A stretch of 47,166 nt of DNA from CAYMUL01 sp964393605 (GTDB lineage: Bacteria > Bacteroidota > Ignavibacteria > Ignavibacteriales > Ignavibacteriaceae): the NCBI GenBank assembly GCA_964393605.1, contig CAYMUL010000026.1, positions 1 to 47,166 of the forward strand, written 5' to 3'. The notes below the pieces were generated by a model, which ran no database searches, was not told the origin of the DNA, and worked only from the letters and a program-made list of their open reading frames with translations. This document shows positions 32,734 through 42,298 of the stretch, piece by piece. A program made the position numbers and the translations under genes. Within the stretch, counting starts at the first letter, position 1; the number at the start of each line of letters is the position of its first letter.

Positions 32734-33849
32734 ATGGCTGTTAAAACCGAGCAAATGATATTAAACATGGGTCCGCAACATCCGTCAACTCACGGTGTTT
32801 TGCGGTTGGAGATTGACCTCGAAGGTGAATTAATCCTCGATGTAAAACCACATCTCGGTTACTTGCATCGTTGCTTCGAAAAACATTGCGAGGCGATGAC
32901 ATATCCGCAAATTATTCCATACGTTGATCGAATGGATTATCTCGCTTCGATGTACAACGAATTCGGTTACGCAGTTGCAGTTGAAAAACTTCTCGGCATT
33001 CAAGTTCCTGAGAGAGTTGAATATATTCGAGTTATCATCGGCGAATTGCAACGAATTGCATCTCATTTGATTGCAGTCGGAACTTACGGTCTTGATATCG
33101 GAACATTCTCCCCTTTCCTTTACTGCTTTAGAGATCGTGAAAAAATTCTTACAATTTTCGAAACTACTTGCGGTGCGAGACTTCTTTACAATTACATTTG
33201 GGTCGGCGGATTGTCGCATGATATTCATCCCGATTTTGTACGCAAAACAAAAGACTTTGTAAAAGAATTCAGACCAACATTAAAAGAATTAGACCAACTT
33301 CTTACACGCAACAAAATTTTTATTGAACGAACTGCGAACATCGGAATACTTCCGGTTGAAACTGCAATCAACTTCGGTATCACCGGACCCAACTTACGTG
33401 CGAGCGGTATGAAATGGGATTTGCGAAAGGATGATCCATATTCAGTTTATCATAAATTCGATTTCGATATTCCGGTCGGCAAAGGAACTTACGGAACTGT
33501 CGGCGATTCGTGGGATCGATATTATTTGCGAATTCTTGAAATGGAAGAAAGTTTGAAAATTATTGAACAAGCAATCGATCAAATTCCTGAAGGCGATGTT
33601 CAATCTGCAATTCCGAAAAGAATAAAACCGCCGGTCGGACAAGTATATGCGCGCGTTGAAAATCCTCGCGGTGAATTGGGTTACTTCATTGTAAGTAACG
33701 GACAACTGCAACCGCACAGAATGAAAGTTCGCGCACCTTCTTTCATTCATCTTGGAATAATGGGAGAATTGTGCAGAGGTCATTTGATTGCAGACGTTAT
33801 TGCAATTCTCGGAAGCATCGATATTGTTTTAGGAGAAGTTGATAGATGA
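32734..33849 (+). CDS. nuoD: NADH-quinone oxidoreductase subunit D
   Basis: 49-kDa-type subunit that lines the quinone chamber. The 371-residue protein has MGPQHPSTHGVLR near the N-terminus, GYLHRCFEK, the quinone-site Tyr/His region, and a C-terminal GELCRGHLIADVIAILGSID-type end with IVLGEVDR. It overlaps nuoH by 4 nt. Confidence 0.97.
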   Translation: MAVKTEQMILNMGPQHPSTHGVLRLEIDLEGELILDVKPHLGYLHRCFEKHCEAMTYPQIIPYVDRMDYLASMYNEFGYAVAVEKLLGIQVPERVEYIRVIIGELQRIASHLIAVGTYGLDIGTFSPFLYCFRDREKILTIFETTCGARLLYNYIWVGGLSHDIHPDFVRKTKDFVKEFRPTLKELDQLLTRNKIFIERTANIGILPVETAINFGITGPNLRASGMKWDLRKDDPYSVYHKFDFDIPVGKGTYGTVGDSWDRYYLRILEMEESLKIIEQAIDQIPEGDVQSAIPKRIKPPVGQVYARVENPRGELGYFIVSNGQLQPHRMKVRAPSFIHLGIMGELCRGHLIADVIAILGSIDIVLGEVDR

Positions 33850-34916
33850 TTTACAACTTCTTTTATGAACTAACGGGAAACACAATTTTGGCTTATGCCA
33901 TTAATGCCGCGCTACCATTGGTTTTTCTTGTTCCGTTTGCATTGTTTAGTGTTTGGCTCGAAAGAAAAGTTTCGGCACATATACAGGATAGATTAGGTCC
34001 GATGAGAGTTGGCTATCATGGTTGGTTACAAACTATTGCGGACATCGTAAAACTTTTACAGAAAGAAGATATAGTTGCAGCTAACGCAGATAAAAAATTA
34101 TTTAATGTTGCGCCGGTGCTTGTATTCGCCGGAAGTTATGCGGCTTTTGCGGCAATTCCATTCTCAAGCGCGTACATTGGTGCTAATGTTGATCTCGGAC
34201 TTTTATACATCGTAGCAGTTACGGGACTTGTAGTCGCCGGAATATTAATGGCGGGCTGGGGATCGAATAATAAATATTCATTGCTTGGCGCAATGCGGTC
34301 TGCCGCGCAGATTGTCAGTTACGAAATTCCGACTGTACTCGTGATTCTCACAATCGTAATGCTCTTCGGTTCGTTAAATCTCTATTATTTGAGCGAAGAA
34401 CAATCTTCCAATATTTTCAATTGGATAATCTTCGGCGGATTTGAAGAAGGCTGGAAAAAATTCGCATACATTCCTTTCATGTTTGTAGGGTTCATCATAA
34501 TTTATATCAGCACACTTGCGGAAGTGAACCGCACACCGTTTGATATACCCGAAGCAGAATCAGAACTCGTCGCCGGTTATCACGTTGAATATTCTGGAAT
34601 GAAGTTCGCAATGTTTTTCTTAGCCGAATATGCAAACATGTTTGCGGTTTCTGTTATTGTATCATCAATTTTTCTTGGCGGGTATCAATCCCCTTTTGGT
34701 TATTTAGGAAATACACTCGGCGCAGAATGGCTGATTCCAATTGAACAGTTTATTTGGTTTTCTTTAAAAGGAATCTTCTTTGTCTTTGTTCAAATGTGGT
34801 TGAGATGGACACTTCCCCGCTTGCGAGTTGATCAACTTATGCTTGTCTGCTGGAAATATTTGATTCCCATCGCATTCGTTAATTTGTTAATTGTCGGGTT
34901 GATTGCGGTGCTTTGA
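33846..34916 (+). CDS. nuoH: NADH-quinone oxidoreductase subunit H
   Basis: Membrane subunit that joins quinone reduction to the proton channel. The 356-residue protein has eight or so membrane helices, the loop ERKVSAHIQDRLGPMRVGYHG, EVNRTPFDIPEAESELVAGY and the late RWTLPRLRVDQLM loop. It overlaps nuoI by 4 nt. Confidence 0.97.
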   Translation: MIYNFFYELTGNTILAYAINAALPLVFLVPFALFSVWLERKVSAHIQDRLGPMRVGYHGWLQTIADIVKLLQKEDIVAANADKKLFNVAPVLVFAGSYAAFAAIPFSSAYIGANVDLGLLYIVAVTGLVVAGILMAGWGSNNKYSLLGAMRSAAQIVSYEIPTVLVILTIVMLFGSLNLYYLSEEQSSNIFNWIIFGGFEEGWKKFAYIPFMFVGFIIIYISTLAEVNRTPFDIPEAESELVAGYHVEYSGMKFAMFFLAEYANMFAVSVIVSSIFLGGYQSPFGYLGNTLGAEWLIPIEQFIWFSLKGIFFVFVQMWLRWTLPRLRVDQLMLVCWKYLIPIAFVNLLIVGLIAVL

Positions 34917-35506
34917 TGAAACAGTACTTTAAAAATATTTATGACGCACTCTTCACAACTTTTGTAGGGATGAATGTTACTTTCAGACATTTCTTTACAA
35001 GAGCCGTAACAATTCAATATCCCGATGTAAAACTTCCGCTGCCGGAAAGAGTTCGCAACAGATTATATGTTAATATGGATGACTGCATCGGTTGCGACCA
35101 ATGTGCGCGCGCCTGCCCCGTTAATTGCATTACCATCGAAACAGTAAAATCTTTACCGACAGAAGACCTCGGCAAAACTTCAAACGGAAAAAAGAAAGCA
35201 CTCTGGGTTACACAATTCGATATTGATTTTGCAAAATGCTGTTTTTGTCAGCTTTGTGTTTTCCCCTGCCCGACGGAATGTATTTATATGACTGACGCTT
35301 ATGAATTTTCGGAGTTCGATAGAAAAGATTTAATTTATAGTTTCGTTACTTTGAACGAAAAAGAAATTCAAGAGAAGAAGGAAAACTTCGCAAAAGCAGA
35401 AGCAGAGAAAGCCGCGTTAAAAGTGGCTGCTGATGCCGCAAAAGCCGCGGCAAAAGCTGAAGTAAAACCTAATCCCGTAGAAGAAAATAAAGGAGAGAAT
35501 AAATGA
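34913..35506 (+). CDS. nuoI: NADH-quinone oxidoreductase subunit I with Ala/Lys/Glu-rich tail
   Basis: Peripheral ferredoxin-like subunit with two [4Fe-4S] clusters that pass electrons to NuoB. The first motif uses Cys58, Cys61, Cys64 and Cys68, the second Cys109, Cys112, Cys115 and Cys119. The core ends near residue 150. After it comes a highly charged, alanine-rich tail of about 45 residues that looks like a long helix and is not part of the standard fold. It overlaps nuoJ by 4 nt. Confidence 0.95.
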   Translation: MMKQYFKNIYDALFTTFVGMNVTFRHFFTRAVTIQYPDVKLPLPERVRNRLYVNMDDCIGCDQCARACPVNCITIETVKSLPTEDLGKTSNGKKKALWVTQFDIDFAKCCFCQLCVFPCPTECIYMTDAYEFSEFDRKDLIYSFVTLNEKEIQEKKENFAKAEAEKAALKVAADAAKAAAKAEVKPNPVEENKGENK

Positions 35507-35991
35507 GTTGGTATGAATTACTCTTCTATTTCTTTGGATTGATAACAGTTGTTTCCGCCTTCTTTGTTGTTTCATCAAAGAATATAGTTTATGCCGCATA
35601 CAATTTATTACTTACATTTTTTGGCGTCGCTGGAATTTATGTTCTGCTCGGTGCTGATTTTATTGCAGTTGTGCAACTCATTGTTTATGTCGGTGGAATT
35701 CTAATCTTAATTTTATTTGGTGTTATGTTGACAAATAAAATTACAGACGTTCCGATAAAAACGACCGCAGTTCAAGTTCTTCCCGCTTCTATTTCTGTCG
35801 GATTATTAGCCGGAATTCTTGTTTCATCAATAAGCAAAACGAGATGGGTTGTAGCTGACAATCCGATTCCTCAAACTACACTTGAGTCGCTCGGCATTTT
35901 ATTGATGAATGAATATGTTTTGATTTTTGAACTGCTCGGAATTTTACTTTTGATCGCATTAATCGGTGCCGCAAGCATCGCAAGGAAATAA
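35503..35991 (+). CDS. nuoJ: NADH-quinone oxidoreductase subunit J
   Basis: Membrane subunit of 162 residues with five helices and the conserved segment YAAYNLLLTFFGVAGIYVLLGADF followed by VQLIVYVGGILILILFGVMLT. It contains the pi-bulge helix involved in coupling. It overlaps nuoI and lies 6 nt before nuoK. Confidence 0.95.
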   Translation: MSWYELLFYFFGLITVVSAFFVVSSKNIVYAAYNLLLTFFGVAGIYVLLGADFIAVVQLIVYVGGILILILFGVMLTNKITDVPIKTTAVQVLPASISVGLLAGILVSSISKTRWVVADNPIPQTTLESLGILLMNEYVLIFELLGILLLIALIGAASIARK

Positions 35992-35997
35992 AATACA

Positions 35998-36306
35998 ATG
36001 AGTATCGGTTTAAATCATTTTCTTTTTATCAGCTCGCTATTATTTGCATTCGGGCTTTATGCAGTTTTGACAAGAAAAAATGCAGTAATGGTTTTGATGG
36101 GAATTGAATTAATTCTCAACGCCGCAAATATTAATTTTGTTGCATTCGCAAGATTCGGAAATTACGGATTCGGCGGACAAATGGCGGCGCTGTTTGTTAT
36201 TGTGCTTGCTGCCGCAGAAGCCGCAATTGCTCTCGCTATCGTTCTGAATATTTACAAAACTTTTTCTCACGTAAACGTCGATGAAATCGATAATCTTAAA
36301 GAATAA
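35998..36306 (+). CDS. nuoK: NADH-quinone oxidoreductase subunit K
   Basis: A 102-residue three-helix membrane subunit with the conserved MGIELILNAANINFVAFAR stretch, carrying Glu in helix 2, and AAAEAAIALAIVL in helix 3. Both glutamates belong to the proton path. It lies between nuoJ and nuoL. Confidence 0.96.
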   Translation: MSIGLNHFLFISSLLFAFGLYAVLTRKNAVMVLMGIELILNAANINFVAFARFGNYGFGGQMAALFVIVLAAAEAAIALAIVLNIYKTFSHVNVDEIDNLKE

Positions 36307-36308
36307 AA

Positions 36309-38402
36309 ATGAACACATTCGATTTTAGCACTTATGCACTGATAATACTTTTTGCGCCGTTAGTCGGATTTTTCTTCACGGTGATTCTCGGCAAGAAGTT
36401 CTCGAAAATGTATTTGTTTGAAGTTGCGATAATTACCGTTGTGCTTCTAACAAGCATCTTCATCGCATACATGAAACTCGGTCATTATCGCATCGATAAA
36501 TTTATTTATGAATTTGAATGGATAAATCTCGGCATAGTTCCCGGCTTCGGAGAAATAAATATGAAACTCGGAATAATCATCGACAATATTTCGGTGATTA
36601 TGATGTTCGTTGTTGCCTTGGTTAGCGCGCTTGTGCACTACTTCTCCATCGAATATATGAAGGGAGATGTTCGATACAATCGTTACTTTGCTTATCTCGG
36701 CATCTTCACCTTTTCGATGATGGGAATTGTCCTCACACATAACTTATTAATGATGTACATTTTTTGGGAATTAGTCGGGCTCTCTTCCTATCTTTTAATC
36801 GGGCATTGGTATGAAAAGAAATCCGCCTCCGATGCGGCGAAGAAGGCATTCATCGTCAACCGGATTGGCGATATCGGAATGTTGCTCGGCATATTAATAA
36901 TTTATAATCACTACCACACTTTTGTTCTCGATGAAATTTTTGCGGCGATAGCTTCGGGCAAACTACCGTTTGATTCCGCCTGGGGATTAACCGTAACCGG
37001 ATTACTTCTCTTTTGCGGCGCAGTTGGAAAGTCCGCACAATTTCCTTTACACGTCTGGCTTCCCGATGCAATGGAAGGTCCGACTCCCGTAAGCGCATTA
37101 ATACACGCCGCAACGATGGTTGCCGCAGGCGTTTATCTTGTTGTAAGAATTTTCCCGATGCTCACCGGCGATGCGCTTTTTGTAATTGCATGTATCGGCG
37201 CGTTATCGGCATTCATTCCTGCAACAATCGCTCTCACACAAACAGATATTAAAAAAGTTTTGGCGTACTCAACAATCAGTCAACTCGGTTATATGATTTT
37301 GGCACTCGGTGTTGGGGCTTATTCACTCGCCTTCTTTCATCTCGTTACACATGCATTCTTTAAAGCCGGATTGTTTTTGGGAAGCGGTTCGGTAATTCAT
37401 TCAATGCATCATGAACAAGAAATAACGAAGATGGGCGGCTTGAGAAAAAAAATGCCGATTACTTATGCAACATTTTTAATTTTTTCTTTAGCAATCAGCG
37501 GCATTCCGCTTACATCAGGATTTTTAAGTAAGGATGGAATTCTCGCTGCTACTTTTGCATTCGGATTAATGGAACATAATTGGATATTTGCAATAGTCGG
37601 ATTCACAGTTGCGTTGATGACCGCATTCTATATGTTCCGTCTGCTGATTCTAACTTTCCATGGCGAGCCGCGCGACCATCACAAATTTGAGCACGCACAC
37701 GAATCACCGAAGCTGATGACATTCCCGTTGATTCTGCTTGCGGTACTCTCATTCTTTATTTTTTATACAACGAATCCGTTAAATGCTGAATCGGGTTGGG
37801 TGCTTTCAGAATGGATTGAAAGACCTGAATCGGTTGTGCCGGAAGATGCACGCTATTTCTTTTTGATTGACGGAATGGATTATGGAACTCCGGAAGAAAC
37901 ATTAAATCCTCTTTCCTACGAAGCACTTCACGATGCAATGCATGCGGCTCATTTTCCTGCAATGATTCTTTCTTTAATTCTTGCCTTAACAGGAATTTTG
38001 GTTGCGTACATCATTTACGAAAAGAAAAAACTTGATACAGATGCATTCGTAAAAAAGATTTCACCTCTTTATAAATTCTCTTTGAACAAATGGTATTTCG
38101 ATGAGTTCTATGATAAAGCATTCGTTCAAGTAACAATTCTGAAAAGCAAACTACTCGCCTGGTTCGATGCGAAAGTGATTGACGGCATCGTCAATGGTAG
38201 CGCATCGATTACACGTCTCATCTCCCGCTTCAGCGGCGGTTTTGATAATGTTGTAGTCGATGGTGCAGTGAATCTTTCAGCCACGCTCAGCGGTTTGCTC
38301 GGAATTATCTTACGAAAATTTCAAACTGGAAAAGTTCAAACCTATCTTGTGATGGTTGTCTTTTCTCTTGTAATTCTAATTTTAATTTTTTCTGGATTTT
38401 GA
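36309..38402 (+). CDS. nuoL: NADH-quinone oxidoreductase subunit L
   Basis: Antiporter-like proton-pumping subunit with the long lateral helix. The 697-residue protein has MYIFWELVGLSSYLLIG, the GKSAQFPLHVWLPDAMEGPTPVSALIHAATMVAAGVY region split over helices 7-8, and a long C-terminal extension. Length and motifs are standard. It is followed by nuoM after 19 nt. Confidence 0.96.
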   Translation: MNTFDFSTYALIILFAPLVGFFFTVILGKKFSKMYLFEVAIITVVLLTSIFIAYMKLGHYRIDKFIYEFEWINLGIVPGFGEINMKLGIIIDNISVIMMFVVALVSALVHYFSIEYMKGDVRYNRYFAYLGIFTFSMMGIVLTHNLLMMYIFWELVGLSSYLLIGHWYEKKSASDAAKKAFIVNRIGDIGMLLGILIIYNHYHTFVLDEIFAAIASGKLPFDSAWGLTVTGLLLFCGAVGKSAQFPLHVWLPDAMEGPTPVSALIHAATMVAAGVYLVVRIFPMLTGDALFVIACIGALSAFIPATIALTQTDIKKVLAYSTISQLGYMILALGVGAYSLAFFHLVTHAFFKAGLFLGSGSVIHSMHHEQEITKMGGLRKKMPITYATFLIFSLAISGIPLTSGFLSKDGILAATFAFGLMEHNWIFAIVGFTVALMTAFYMFRLLILTFHGEPRDHHKFEHAHESPKLMTFPLILLAVLSFFIFYTTNPLNAESGWVLSEWIERPESVVPEDARYFFLIDGMDYGTPEETLNPLSYEALHDAMHAAHFPAMILSLILALTGILVAYIIYEKKKLDTDAFVKKISPLYKFSLNKWYFDEFYDKAFVQVTILKSKLLAWFDAKVIDGIVNGSASITRLISRFSGGFDNVVVDGAVNLSATLSGLLGIILRKFQTGKVQTYLVMVVFSLVILILIFSGF

Positions 38403-38421
38403 AAATTGATGGGAAGTTAAC

Positions 38422-40020
38422 ATGCAAAATTTTCCGATTTTATCTCTACTAACTTTTTTACCGTTGTTAGGAATGGTCTTTATTCTCGCGCTTCCGAAAG
38501 GATATGAGAAACAAATTAAGATTATTACTATCGCAGTAACATTTTTACAACTCGTACTCGCCGGAGTGATGTGGTCATTCTACAATTACTCACTCGGAGG
38601 AGTTTATGACCAAGCCTCATTTCAGTTTGTGGAAAGATTGAAGTGGATTGAGATTTCAGGAATCTCCTGGCTTGGCACAATTAAAATTGATTACTTCCTT
38701 GGTGTCGATGGTATCAGCGCGCCAATGGTTGTACTGACTGCGTTGATTTCTTTCATCGCCGCAATTTCTTCATGGAAGATTGACCATTCCGTAAAAGGTT
38801 ATTTCGCATTGTATCTATTACTCGTTACAGGAATGATGGGCGTTTTCGTCGCACTCGATTTCTTCCTCTTCTATATCTTTTGGGAATTAATGCTTCTGCC
38901 GATGTATTTCCTAATAGGGCTTTGGGGCGGACCGCGAAAAGAATATGCGGCTATCAAGTTTTTTATTTACACTTTATTCGGAAGCGTTTTCATTTTGCTC
39001 GCGATGATCGGGCTTTATCTCAGCGTGCAGGAAACTTTACCTGACGGTTCGAAGATTTTCACCTTCAATATGCTTTCAATGATGAACGCAGATAATTACA
39101 CTGCGGATGGAATTCTTTCCCCGATGAATCCGAACAATTTGCGACTGCTCGCGTTTCTCGGATTGTTCGTTGGCTTTGCAATTAAAATACCGATGTTCCC
39201 TTTCCACACGTGGCTTCCCGATGCACACGTTGAAGCGCCTACACCAATCAGCGTTATTCTTGCCGGCGTTCTTTTAAAGATGGGAACGTATGGAATTCTC
39301 CGCATCAACTATCCTATGTTTCCTGAAATAACGAATGATCTTCTTTGGTGGATTGCGCTCTTCGGAATGATAAACATAATTTACGGTGCACTCTGCGCAA
39401 TGGCTCAAACTGATTTTAAAAAGCTGATTGCATATTCCTCTGTTTCGCACATGGGATTCGTAATGCTCGGAATGGCGGCAGTCAATACACTTGGAGTTTC
39501 CGGTGCGATCTTCCAAATGTTTAACCATGGCACAATTACCGCAATGCTCTTCCTGATTGTTGGAGTAATTTATGACAGAACTCATCAACGAGGTTTGAAT
39601 GATTTCGGCGGACTTGCAAATCAAATGCCCGTGTACACAGGATTCACAACGGTTGCATTCTTTGCGGCAATCGGACTTCCGGGTTTGAGCGGTTTCATTT
39701 CAGAAAGTTTTGTATTCCTCGGTGCTTTCGGCGCGACGGAAATTAGATGGCTTACCGCAGTATCAACACTTGGAATTCTTTTGGGTGCAGGTTACATGCT
39801 TTGGACTATGCAAAGAGTTTATCTCGGACAACTTAATGCAAAATGGAATTCGCTTACCGACCTTGATGCGCGCGAATATATTATGTTTGTACCGTTGACA
39901 ATTATCATTATTCTTCTCGGTGTTTATCCATCTTTGATGCTCGATTTCATGAATGCAAGCGTGAACACTTTGGTTGACTTGTTAATGAAATCCGAAACAT
40001 TTTTATCCTCCGGAATCTAA
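38422..40020 (+). CDS. nuoM: NADH-quinone oxidoreductase subunit M
   Basis: Second antiporter-like proton-pumping subunit. The 532-residue protein has FYIFWELMLLPMYFLIG, PMFPFHTWLPDAHVEAPTP and SVSHMGFVMLG, and 14 or so membrane helices. One base separates its stop from nuoN. Confidence 0.96.
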   Translation: MQNFPILSLLTFLPLLGMVFILALPKGYEKQIKIITIAVTFLQLVLAGVMWSFYNYSLGGVYDQASFQFVERLKWIEISGISWLGTIKIDYFLGVDGISAPMVVLTALISFIAAISSWKIDHSVKGYFALYLLLVTGMMGVFVALDFFLFYIFWELMLLPMYFLIGLWGGPRKEYAAIKFFIYTLFGSVFILLAMIGLYLSVQETLPDGSKIFTFNMLSMMNADNYTADGILSPMNPNNLRLLAFLGLFVGFAIKIPMFPFHTWLPDAHVEAPTPISVILAGVLLKMGTYGILRINYPMFPEITNDLLWWIALFGMINIIYGALCAMAQTDFKKLIAYSSVSHMGFVMLGMAAVNTLGVSGAIFQMFNHGTITAMLFLIVGVIYDRTHQRGLNDFGGLANQMPVYTGFTTVAFFAAIGLPGLSGFISESFVFLGAFGATEIRWLTAVSTLGILLGAGYMLWTMQRVYLGQLNAKWNSLTDLDAREYIMFVPLTIIIILLGVYPSLMLDFMNASVNTLVDLLMKSETFLSSGI

Positions 40021-40021
40021 G

Positions 40022-41521
40022 ATGAGCGTAAATTATTTCTTCGAAAGTCTTCATTTATTAAAGCCGGAAATCGCGGTTTCAATTTCTCTCGCGGTTGTTT
40101 TAATATTTGATTTGATCTTTCCATCGAAGAAGAAAATCCTCCCCGCTCTCGCAGTGTTGGGGTTAGTCGCAACTACATATTTTATTATTGAAGGATACAC
40201 ACTTCATACAGCATTCAGAACTACTTCGGGGAGAAGTTTTGTCGCCGCAGATAGCTTCGCTTCATTTTTCAAATTAATTGTAACTCTCGCAACATTGTTC
40301 ATCATTGCATTCTCTGTTCTCTCCAAAGAATTAAAGAGTTGCGAAGATAGACTTGGCGAATATTACACGCTGATTTTCGGAATGGTGTTGGGAATGTTCT
40401 TCATGATCAATTCGAATGATCTACTTTTAATTTATCTTTCCGTAGAATTAGTTTCGCTCAGTTCCTACGTGCTTGCAGGGTTTATGAAAACATCGCGACA
40501 AAGCACCGAAGCATCCTTAAAATATATTATTTACGGCGGTGTCGCATCGGGAATAATGCTATTCGGAATTTCGCTTCTCTACGGATTAACGGGAAGCACA
40601 AACATTATTGAGATAAATCAAATTTTACACATCGGAAGTTCAAGTTACATTCTTACACTTCTCTCAATAATTTTTATTATTACGGGAATCGGTTACAAAA
40701 TATCGGGAGTTCCTTTTCACTTTTGGACGCCGGATGTTTATCAAGGCGCACCGACTACAATTACCGCATATCTTTCTGTCGCAAGTAAAGCGGCTGGATT
40801 CGCTCTGCTGTTAAGATTTATTTTTACCGGTTTCACTATCGCCGGTGAAACAAACATTCATTGGTTAATCCTACCCGTGTTTGAATGGAAAGAAGCTCTA
40901 ATAATCTTTTCTATACTCACGATGACGGTCGGAAATTTTGCCGCACTCTGGCAGGATGATTTGAAAAGAATGCTTGCCTATTCTTCAATAGCGCATGCAG
41001 GTTACATGCTTGCCGCAGTTGCCGCGCTTTCAGATCAGGGAATGTTCGCGGTGATGATATATTTTGCCGCATATCTGTTTATGAATCTCGGTGCTTTCTT
41101 TGTCGTAATTTTAATCAGCAACAAAATCGGAAGCGAAGATATTGATGACTACGACGGACTCGGGAAAGTTTATCCATTGTACGGCGTAATCTTCGGATTG
41201 TTTTTAATTTCGCTCACCGGTCTTCCGCCGACAGTCGGTTTCATCGGAAAACTATATATGTTCATTGCGCTTGTTGATTCAAGTTTATACATGCTTGCAT
41301 TCATCGCCGTATTGAATAGTGTGGTTTCGTTGTACTATTACGTTCGAGTATTGAAACATATGTTCTTCAATCAACCGAGAGTAGAGTTCATTCGTTCCGG
41401 CAATGAATTTTCGGAAAAATTAATTTTATTCCTACTTGCAATACCGGTTTTAATTTTTGGAATTTATTTCACACCGCTAATCGATTTAGTCAACAATTCC
41501 TTAAAACTTCTACAATTTTAG
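40022..41521 (+). CDS. nuoN: NADH-quinone oxidoreductase subunit N
   Basis: Third antiporter-like subunit, next to NuoK. The 499-residue protein has YLSVELVSLSSYVLAGF, the GVPFHFWTPDVYQGAPT loop and AYSSIAHAGYML. It ends the operon; a perfect 8-bp hairpin follows 28 nt after its stop. Confidence 0.96.
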   Translation: MSVNYFFESLHLLKPEIAVSISLAVVLIFDLIFPSKKKILPALAVLGLVATTYFIIEGYTLHTAFRTTSGRSFVAADSFASFFKLIVTLATLFIIAFSVLSKELKSCEDRLGEYYTLIFGMVLGMFFMINSNDLLLIYLSVELVSLSSYVLAGFMKTSRQSTEASLKYIIYGGVASGIMLFGISLLYGLTGSTNIIEINQILHIGSSSYILTLLSIIFIITGIGYKISGVPFHFWTPDVYQGAPTTITAYLSVASKAAGFALLLRFIFTGFTIAGETNIHWLILPVFEWKEALIIFSILTMTVGNFAALWQDDLKRMLAYSSIAHAGYMLAAVAALSDQGMFAVMIYFAAYLFMNLGAFFVVILISNKIGSEDIDDYDGLGKVYPLYGVIFGLFLISLTGLPPTVGFIGKLYMFIALVDSSLYMLAFIAVLNSVVSLYYYVRVLKHMFFNQPRVEFIRSGNEFSEKLILFLLAIPVLIFGIYFTPLIDLVNNSLKLLQF

Positions 41522-41548
41522 ATAGATTGAAATTGTTCTCTCTCCTGA

Positions 41549-41568
41549 TTAACTTGCAACCAAGTTAA
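41549..41568 (+). terminator. Perfect hairpin after nuoN
   Basis: TTAACTTG (41549-41556) pairs with CAAGTTAA (41561-41568) around loop CAAC. The sequence after it is AT-rich but has no long T-run. It may end part of the nuo transcript or protect its 3' end while some reads through to 41607. Confidence 0.45.
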
Positions 41569-41606
41569 AATAATTTCTAACTCATAATAAAGGAGAGTGG
41601 GAACAA

Positions 41607-41903
41607 ATGAAAATTAACCATCTTCAAGTACTTAAAAATGAAGAAGCTATTTTTTTAAGATACTTCAAATCGCGATTCCCGTTATTTCATAACTCGAATC
41701 TTTTCTTGCGAGATTTCCAATTTGCAGTGCATGCATTTTTTACATTAAGGGGAGAAAATTTGAGTTACTCGGATGCAGAATCGATAACGAAAAATTTTGC
41801 TTCAACACTCGAACGGAGAGAAATTCTCGTTCCACTTACCGCAAAGAGCTGGCGATTGAATTACCCCGAATTCACAGCTCAAAATCTTAAACAAGTCTCA
41901 TAA
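41607..41903 (+). CDS. Small protein of unknown function
   Basis: A 98-residue basic protein with no signal or membrane helix; a helical middle (FLRDFQFAVHAFFTLRGENLSYSD and a further helix to LERREILVPL) can be seen. An AAGGAG box stands 11 nt before the ATG, and the next gene starts 15 nt after the stop. I do not recognise a family. Position between complex I and an Fe-S carrier suggests a shared transcript with these, nothing more. Confidence 0.6.
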   Translation: MKINHLQVLKNEEAIFLRYFKSRFPLFHNSNLFLRDFQFAVHAFFTLRGENLSYSDAESITKNFASTLERREILVPLTAKSWRLNYPEFTAQNLKQVS

Positions 41904-41918
41904 TATTAAGAGGTATTT

Positions 41919-42269
41919 ATGTCTCAAGTTCAAACTGAATCTGAAATAAAAATAACCGAAAAGGCTATTCAACAGGTTCTAAAAATTAAAAGTGAAAACA
42001 ATATTCCCCAAACACACGGTTTGCGAGTCGGTGTTAAAGGAGGCGGATGTTCAGGTCTTTCCTATTCACTCGGATTCGATGCAAATTCTAAGGAAGGTGA
42101 TACTGTTATTGATTATGATTCATTTCGTCTTTTTGTTGACGGGAAAAGTCTTTTTTATTTGTCGGGAACTGAACTCGATTTCTCCGACGGGCTAAACGGA
42201 AAGGGATTCGTTTTTAATAATCCGAACGCCGCTAAAACTTGCGGCTGCGGAAATTCTTTTGGCGTTTAA
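41919..42269 (+). CDS. A-type iron-sulfur carrier (IscA/SufA/ErpA family)
   Basis: A 116-residue protein that binds and delivers Fe-S clusters. It has the three conserved cysteines: one in KGGGCSGLSYSL and two in the C-terminal CGCGNSF. Which subfamily it belongs to cannot be settled from motifs alone. It follows the Fe-S-rich nuo operon. Confidence 0.92.
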   Translation: MSQVQTESEIKITEKAIQQVLKIKSENNIPQTHGLRVGVKGGGCSGLSYSLGFDANSKEGDTVIDYDSFRLFVDGKSLFYLSGTELDFSDGLNGKGFVFNNPNAAKTCGCGNSFGV

Positions 42270-42298
42270 TCAATCAACAATAATGAAAGGAAAATATC

